Below, piece after piece: positions 59,803-64,000 of a stretch of 64,000 nt of DNA; position 1 is the first letter of the stretch; each line of letters opens with the position of its first letter. The notes beneath the pieces are model-generated. The model made no database searches. It had not been told where the DNA came from and saw only the letters and a program-made list of their open reading frames with translations. Origin of the DNA: DATHZQ01 sp963823505. Its GTDB lineage: Bacteria; Actinomycetota; Acidimicrobiia; Spongiisociales; UBA5794. Where the stretch lies: positions 124,001-188,000 of the forward strand of contig CAWGLY010000005.1 of assembly GCA_963823505.1 (NCBI GenBank), in the 5' to 3' direction. The position numbers and the translations under genes were made by a program.

Positions 59803-60501
59803 ATGAGTGATGAGTTGATGAGCCGGGTGGTGACCGCCGTCGTGGTCGCCGTCGTTGCTGTGATCGTGTGGATGGTGGGCAGCGTCATCAAGCGACGGTT
59901 ACCCGAACGCTGGGGCGACCTCGTCGGCCAGCTCATCCCGGTGCTCGTGCTCGGCACGATCGTCGTCGGCGCCCTGGTGGTGATCGATCCCGATCAAGCC
60001 GACCAGCTCCTCGAGTCGCTGATCCAGTCGGTGCCGAAGATCATGGTGGCGCTCATCGTCGTGATCATCGCCAAGGCGTTGGGACGGATCGTCGGGCTGT
60101 TCGCCGAAACCGCCCTCCGTCCCGTCTCCGCCGCCATGGCGTCCCGGGCGCGGCTGATCCTGTCCAGCCTGATCATGGGTGTTGGCGTGGTGATCGCGAT
60201 GCAACAACTCGGGGTCAGCGCCGACATCATCCTGATACTCGTTGCGGCGCTGGCGTTCGGTGCCACGATCGCGGTCGCCCTCAGCATCGGCATCGGCAGC
60301 GTGCCGCTTGCTCGCCAGGTAGCCGCCGGTCGCCACGTCGCCGCCCGATATGCGCCGGGCGATCGGGTCAGGGTGGGGGATACCCACGGGGAGCTACTCG
60401 AGATCGGGCTCGTCTCGTCACGGCTCGGCACGGCGGAAGGCGCCGCCGTCGACATTCCCAACGCCGAGTTCATCAAGAGGGCGATCAGCGTCGACCTCTG
60501 A
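59803..60501 (+). CDS. MscS-like membrane protein (TM-helix type)
   Basis: The 232-residue protein has four membrane helices, then a short soluble tail. The second half includes SSLIMGVGVVIAMQQLGVSADIILILVAALAFGATIAVALSIGIG, an MscS/TM-helix pore-like segment, and the C-terminal GDRVRVGDTHGELLEIGLVSSRLGTAEGAAVDIPNAEFIKR, like the beta domain that follows the pore of MscS. ATG 59803 has GGAGG 7 nt upstream. A small conductance or stress channel is plausible. The gene follows the sigma/anti-sigma pair and may belong to their regulon. Confidence 0.82.
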   Translation: MSDELMSRVVTAVVVAVVAVIVWMVGSVIKRRLPERWGDLVGQLIPVLVLGTIVVGALVVIDPDQADQLLESLIQSVPKIMVALIVVIIAKALGRIVGLFAETALRPVSAAMASRARLILSSLIMGVGVVIAMQQLGVSADIILILVAALAFGATIAVALSIGIGSVPLARQVAAGRHVAARYAPGDRVRVGDTHGELLEIGLVSSRLGTAEGAAVDIPNAEFIKRAISVDL

Positions 60502-60514
60502 GTCGGGCGGTGGG

Positions 60515-60949
60515 TCACAGGGCCGAATCGTGCGGTGGCGAAGCTGCCCAGCCCGACCATCGCACGATCTGCAGCCGGATGACCGGACCTCCAGGCGGCT
60601 CTTCGACGTAGTGTGGGTATTTGGCCTGGAGCGCCGGCAGCACGGCGGCGAGGTCCTCGGCGGAGTGCTCGATCGCGGCGGTTGCATCGGCGCGGACCCA
60701 CCAGAGCTTCGACCAATCGTCGGTGTAGTGGTCGGCAAGCACAGCGGCCCTCGGATCACGTTCGAGGTTGCGGATGCGGCGCAGTCGCAACGTCGTCTTG
60801 GGCTTGGCGTCGACGACCGTCACCACAGCACCGTCGACGACCGCAAACACCACGGGGACGATGTGAGGTCCGTTGCGGCCGCTCGTGGCGAGGCGGGCGA
60901 CCGGGGCGGCAGTGAGCAGCCGCTGGCAGGTGGCCTCGTCCAGCCTCAT
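60515..60949 (-). CDS. Pyridoxamine 5'-phosphate oxidase-fold protein (PPOX, F420-type)
   Basis: The 144-residue split-barrel protein has RLATSGRNGPHIVPVVFAVVDGAVVTVVDAKPKTTLRLRRIRNLERDPRAAVLADHYTDDW in outline, typical of PPOX-class F420-dependent or flavin-binding proteins of actinobacteria. ATG 60949 overlaps the gnd stop by 4 bp (ATGA), so it is co-translated with gnd. Many such proteins reduce or bind flavin-like cofactors; activity is not predicted here. Confidence 0.85.
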   Translation of the reverse strand: MRLDEATCQRLLTAAPVARLATSGRNGPHIVPVVFAVVDGAVVTVVDAKPKTTLRLRRIRNLERDPRAAVLADHYTDDWSKLWWVRADATAAIEHSAEDLAAVLPALQAKYPHYVEEPPGGPVIRLQIVRWSGWAASPPHDSAL

Positions 60950-62397
60950 GCCTCGTAGCTGCCGGCCGCCGTGTCGCCGCCTGCGCCGGTCCAGTTGGTG
61001 TGGAAGTACTCGCCTCGGGGGCGGTCGGTGCGCTCGTAGGTATGGGCACCGAAGTAGTCGCGTTGAGCCTGGATGAGATTGGCGGGGAGTCGTTGCGAGC
61101 GGTATCCGTCGTAGAACGCCAGCGCAGATCCATACGCAGGGGTCGGAATGCCTGCCTCGACGGCCCGGACGACCGTGCGGCGCCATCCCGCCTCGCTCTT
61201 GGCGATCTCGCCGGCGAAGAACGGGTCGAGGAGCAGGCTTGGGAGTTCGGCGTCCCGGCGAAAGGCGTCGGTGATGTCGTTGAGGAACCGGGAGCGAATG
61301 ATGCATCCGGCACGCCACAACGACGCAATGGAGCCGAGGTCGAGCTTCCACCCGTGCTCCTCCGAGGCGGCGGCCATCAGCATGAAACCCTGGGCGTACG
61401 AGACGATCTTCGACGCATAGAGCGCATCGTGGAGGTCGGCGACCACGTCGTCCCACGCAGCGGAGATGGGGGTCGAGGTTGTGCCGACCCGCTCCGCTGC
61501 AAGTGACCGCTGCTCGACCAATGAGGAAACGACCCTCGCGTATACGGCCTCGGCGATGAGGGAGACCGGCATCCCGACGTGCATCGAGGAGATGACCGTC
61601 CACTTGCCTGTGCCCTTCTGCCCTGCCGCGTCGAGGATGCGCTCGACCAAAGGCTCGCCGTTGTCGTCCTGGTAGCCCAAGATGTCGGCGGTGATCTCGA
61701 CCAGGTAGGAGTCCAGCGGTCCACGATTCCACTCGGCGAACACGGCTGCCAGATCCAACGTGGGGATCCCTGCGCCCCTGTGGAGGATGTCATACGCCTC
61801 GGCAATCACCTGCATGTCGCCGTACTCGATGCCGTTGTGCACCATCTTCACGTAGTGGCCCGCTCCATCCTTGCCGACCCACTCGCAGCATGGCTCACCT
61901 TCGGCGACGGCCGCGATGTCCTGGAGGATGCCTTGCACGAATGGCCATGCCGGTGCGGAGCCGCCCGGCATGATCGAAGGTCCGTATCTGGCGCCTTCTT
62001 CACCGCCCGAGATGCCCGTGCCGATGTAGAGCAGCCCAGCCTCTTCGACCGCGGCGGTGCGGCGCATCGTGTCGGTGAATTCGCTGTTGCCGCCATCGAT
62101 GATGATGTCGCCCGGCTCGAGGAGCCCGACGAGTTGATCGATGACGGTATCGACTGCGCCTCCGGCCCGCACCATCAGCATCACCCGCCGCGGCCGCTTC
62201 AGCACGGTCACCAGCTCTTCGAGGGTATGGACCCCTATGACCTTCGTCCCTGCGGCGTCGCCGCTGACGAACTCGTCGACCCTCTCCGTGGTCCTGTTGT
62301 AGGCCGCAACGGTGTGCCCGTGGTCGTCCATGTTGAGGATCAGGTTGCGGCCCATGACGGCCAGCCCGATGACACCGATGTCGGCAGCGGCTCTCAT
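60946..62397 (-). CDS. gnd: 6-Phosphogluconate dehydrogenase, decarboxylating
   Basis: Gnd oxidises 6-phosphogluconate to ribulose 5-phosphate, CO2 and NADPH in the pentose phosphate pathway. The 483-residue length is standard for the long form. It has the NADP motif IGLAVMGRNLILNMDDHGHTV, IDGGNSEF, GTGISGGEEGARYGPSIMPGG, KMVHNGIEYGDMQ with the catalytic lysine and C-terminal substrate segments. ATG 62397 has GGAGGG upstream. An F420/PPOX gene overlaps its end. Confidence 0.97.
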   Translation of the reverse strand: MRAAADIGVIGLAVMGRNLILNMDDHGHTVAAYNRTTERVDEFVSGDAAGTKVIGVHTLEELVTVLKRPRRVMLMVRAGGAVDTVIDQLVGLLEPGDIIIDGGNSEFTDTMRRTAAVEEAGLLYIGTGISGGEEGARYGPSIMPGGSAPAWPFVQGILQDIAAVAEGEPCCEWVGKDGAGHYVKMVHNGIEYGDMQVIAEAYDILHRGAGIPTLDLAAVFAEWNRGPLDSYLVEITADILGYQDDNGEPLVERILDAAGQKGTGKWTVISSMHVGMPVSLIAEAVYARVVSSLVEQRSLAAERVGTTSTPISAAWDDVVADLHDALYASKIVSYAQGFMLMAAASEEHGWKLDLGSIASLWRAGCIIRSRFLNDITDAFRRDAELPSLLLDPFFAGEIAKSEAGWRRTVVRAVEAGIPTPAYGSALAFYDGYRSQRLPANLIQAQRDYFGAHTYERTDRPRGEYFHTNWTGAGGDTAAGSYEA

Positions 62398-62433
62398 TTC
62401 ACCCTCCAGGCACACAGACAGCTCGGCCGAGTC

Positions 62434-63960
62434 TCACAGCTCCGGGATGTCGTCGCCATAGAGCCACATGTCGAAGAACTCGGTCAGGTCCATGCCGCTG
62501 GTTTCCTCGGCGACTGCGATGAAGTCCGCGGTGCGGGCGCTGGCTCCACCAAATCGATCGACGTAGGTGGCGAGCGTGGCGAAGAAGGCATCGTCGCCGA
62601 TCGTGTTGCGGAGTCCCTGCAGCGTCAGTGCGCCCCACCGGTACACCGACGTGTTGAAGAGATCGTCTGCCGGTGGGGACCCTGGCGGGGGGAGACCGAC
62701 TCCTGCAAGCGCATCGCGGGTGCCGGTGGCGATGGTCTGCAATGCCTCGGCGCCTTCGGTGTGTTCCAGCCAGAGCCACTCGGTGTACGTGGCGAACCCC
62801 TCGTTCAGCCAGATGTCGGCCCAGTCGCCTGGGCTGACGTGGTCGCCGAACCACTGGTGGCCGATCTCGTGCACGAGCACCGCCTCGAAGAGCGCCGAGC
62901 CGGTGATGGCGTCACCGAACACCGAGAGGGTCTGGGTCTCGAGTGCTCCGGGGAGCTCGGGGACAACGGCGATGCCGTACACATCGAACGGGTAGTCCCC
63001 GTACACGGTCTCCAGAAATGCCAGCATCTCGCCCTGCCGGCCGAGGGCAGGTGGGGGGTCGGCAGCCAAAGCCGGGGGCAAGACGTTGCGAACCGCGATG
63101 CCGGCTGCTGCCGTCGAAGCAGCGTCGTCCACCACCTCGAGGTCGCCGATCACGACGGTGGCGAGGTAGCTGGCCATCGGCTGCCGCATCTCGTAGGTAT
63201 ACGTGGTGGCGTCAAGGTCCGTGACGGTGTCCACCACCGTCCCGTTGGCGATGGCGAGCAGCGGATCCGGCACGGTGACCCGGAACACGTAGGTGGCCTT
63301 GTCCAGCGGGTGGTTGTTGTTGGGAAACCACGTGCTGGCGCCGTCGGGCTCTGAGGCCACATAGTGCGTGCCGTCGAGTGCCGTGAGCCAGCCGACCGGG
63401 AAGGGGATGGCTTGGCTCTGCGTCGCTTGCGGAATCCCGGAATAGGCCACGGCCACGGTGAACGCCTCGCCTGCCGGGACCGGAGCCGGAGGCACGATCG
63501 TGAGCTCTGTGCCGGTCCGGCCGTACTCTGCCGGCTGGCCATCGACTACGACCTCCAGGACCTCGAGACCGTTCAGGTCGAGATTGAACCGATCGAGGTC
63601 GTGCAAGGCCGCAGCTTCGATGGTCGCCAGCCCGCTCACCGTCGTACGGTCGGCAAGCAGGGACAGATCCAGGTCGTAGTGCAACACGTCGTAGCCGCCG
63701 TTGCCCAGGCCGGGGTAGAGGCTGTCACCCAGACCGGTCTGCTCGGCGGCGGCAGCGATCAGGCGCTCGTCGTCCGTCGCCGCGGCCGGAGGCGCCGTCG
63801 TGGTGGTCGCAGCAGTCGTCGATGGCGGCGTCGTCGCCGGCGTGGTCGCCGGCGGTGTGGGCGGCGCGGCAGTGGTCGCCGGTGTCGCATCTGAGGATGC
63901 GTTGCACGCGGCGGCGAGCAACATCACGGCAAGGGCGAGGGTGGAGCGGCGAGCCGGCAT
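62434..63960 (-). CDS. M1-family zinc aminopeptidase, lipoprotein
   Basis: The 508-residue exported enzyme has a lipoprotein signal (LALAVMLLAAAC), a Thr/Ala/Pro-rich linker (about 25-65), a beta domain and a thermolysin-like catalytic domain. The zinc site is HEIGHQWFGDH with the third ligand in WLNEGFATYTEW, about 19 residues later. The exopeptidase loop reads ELPGALETQTL in place of the usual GAMEN. It would remove N-terminal residues from peptides outside the cell, supplying nutrients. ATG 63960 is the last gene of the window. Confidence 0.93.
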   Translation of the reverse strand: MPARRSTLALAVMLLAAACNASSDATPATTAAPPTPPATTPATTPPSTTAATTTTAPPAAATDDERLIAAAAEQTGLGDSLYPGLGNGGYDVLHYDLDLSLLADRTTVSGLATIEAAALHDLDRFNLDLNGLEVLEVVVDGQPAEYGRTGTELTIVPPAPVPAGEAFTVAVAYSGIPQATQSQAIPFPVGWLTALDGTHYVASEPDGASTWFPNNNHPLDKATYVFRVTVPDPLLAIANGTVVDTVTDLDATTYTYEMRQPMASYLATVVIGDLEVVDDAASTAAAGIAVRNVLPPALAADPPPALGRQGEMLAFLETVYGDYPFDVYGIAVVPELPGALETQTLSVFGDAITGSALFEAVLVHEIGHQWFGDHVSPGDWADIWLNEGFATYTEWLWLEHTEGAEALQTIATGTRDALAGVGLPPPGSPPADDLFNTSVYRWGALTLQGLRNTIGDDAFFATLATYVDRFGGASARTADFIAVAEETSGMDLTEFFDMWLYGDDIPEL

Positions 63961-64000
63961 GACTTGCGCCACGCTACCCCGCCGCGGGGCCAACCAAGCT

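Noticed and set aside
61579..63354. 591-codon open frame spanning gnd and the aminopeptidase on the other strand
   Set aside because: It crosses two real genes and their intergenic gap, and its composition is that of a shadow.

Overview
The window is high-GC DNA from an actinobacterium. It carries a WhiB-like four-cysteine regulator, a TIGR03084/DinB-type protein, a DUF3159 protein, many GTG starts and long chains of genes overlapping by 1-4 bases. An archaeal-type S-adenosylmethionine synthetase, a HisI-HisE fusion, a two-domain Cdc48-like ATPase and a DnaQ/UvrC-like fusion argue against the well-studied Streptomyces/Mycobacterium groups. A deep lineage such as Acidimicrobiia is my inference. 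No phage, integrase, insertion sequence, CRISPR array or tRNA is visible; this is core-like chromosome.

Layout. 1-9 kb: partial ABC exporter, MsrA, TIGR03084 protein, Nif3-like protein with a zinc-ribbon protein, membrane hydrolase-like protein, Tat-exported multicopper oxidase, and a TauE/SafE permease split into two half genes. 9-16 kb: lipoprotein, aquaporin, RNase P RNA, a secreted protein and a 1267-residue cyclase/ATPase/TPR protein built like soluble adenylyl cyclase. 16-21 kb: an overlap-coupled sulfur operon (HTH-PocR regulator, sulfide:quinone oxidoreductase, DUF1641, TusE/DsrC-like, DsrE-like) closed by a 16-bp hairpin, with DUF302 beyond it. 21-25 kb: WhiB-like protein, trpD, a thioredoxin-fold lipoprotein interrupted by TGA exactly at the first CxxC cysteine, an Lgt-like protein and a TlpA-like lipoprotein. 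26-28.6 kb: two tandem TadG-like paralogues. 28.7-36.6 kb: gpsA, then a complete histidine set: YerC/TrpR-like regulator-hisG-hisD-hisC-hisB-hisH-hisF-hisIE on the minus strand and hisA divergent, around a perfect 12-bp palindrome. 36.7-64 kb: DUF3159, Cdc48-like ATPase, DnaQ/UvrC-like nuclease, DsbA-like protein, rRNA methylase, TPM-domain protein, dehydrogenase-like protein, menC, AlkA-like glycosylase, archaeal-type MAT, NatAB-like ABC pair, amidohydrolase, AlkZ-like protein, flavoprotein disulfide reductase, nitroreductase, transhydrogenase operon, ECF sigma/anti-sigma pair, PPOX protein, gnd and an M1 aminopeptidase.

The most notable observation is the thioredoxin-fold lipoprotein at 22937-23584. 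The reading frame is continuous across TGA 23276-23278, which sits where the first active-site cysteine is expected (W-TGA-P-S-C-R). It is followed at bacterial-SECIS spacing by a 7-bp stem with a G in the second loop position. This fits an undescribed UxxC selenoprotein beside a thiol-redox gene pair. No selA/B/C/D lies in the window, so a nonsense mutation or base error is not excluded. The second theme is the sulfide operon, whose first gene is its probable regulator and whose upstream region carries tandem 9-bp repeats.
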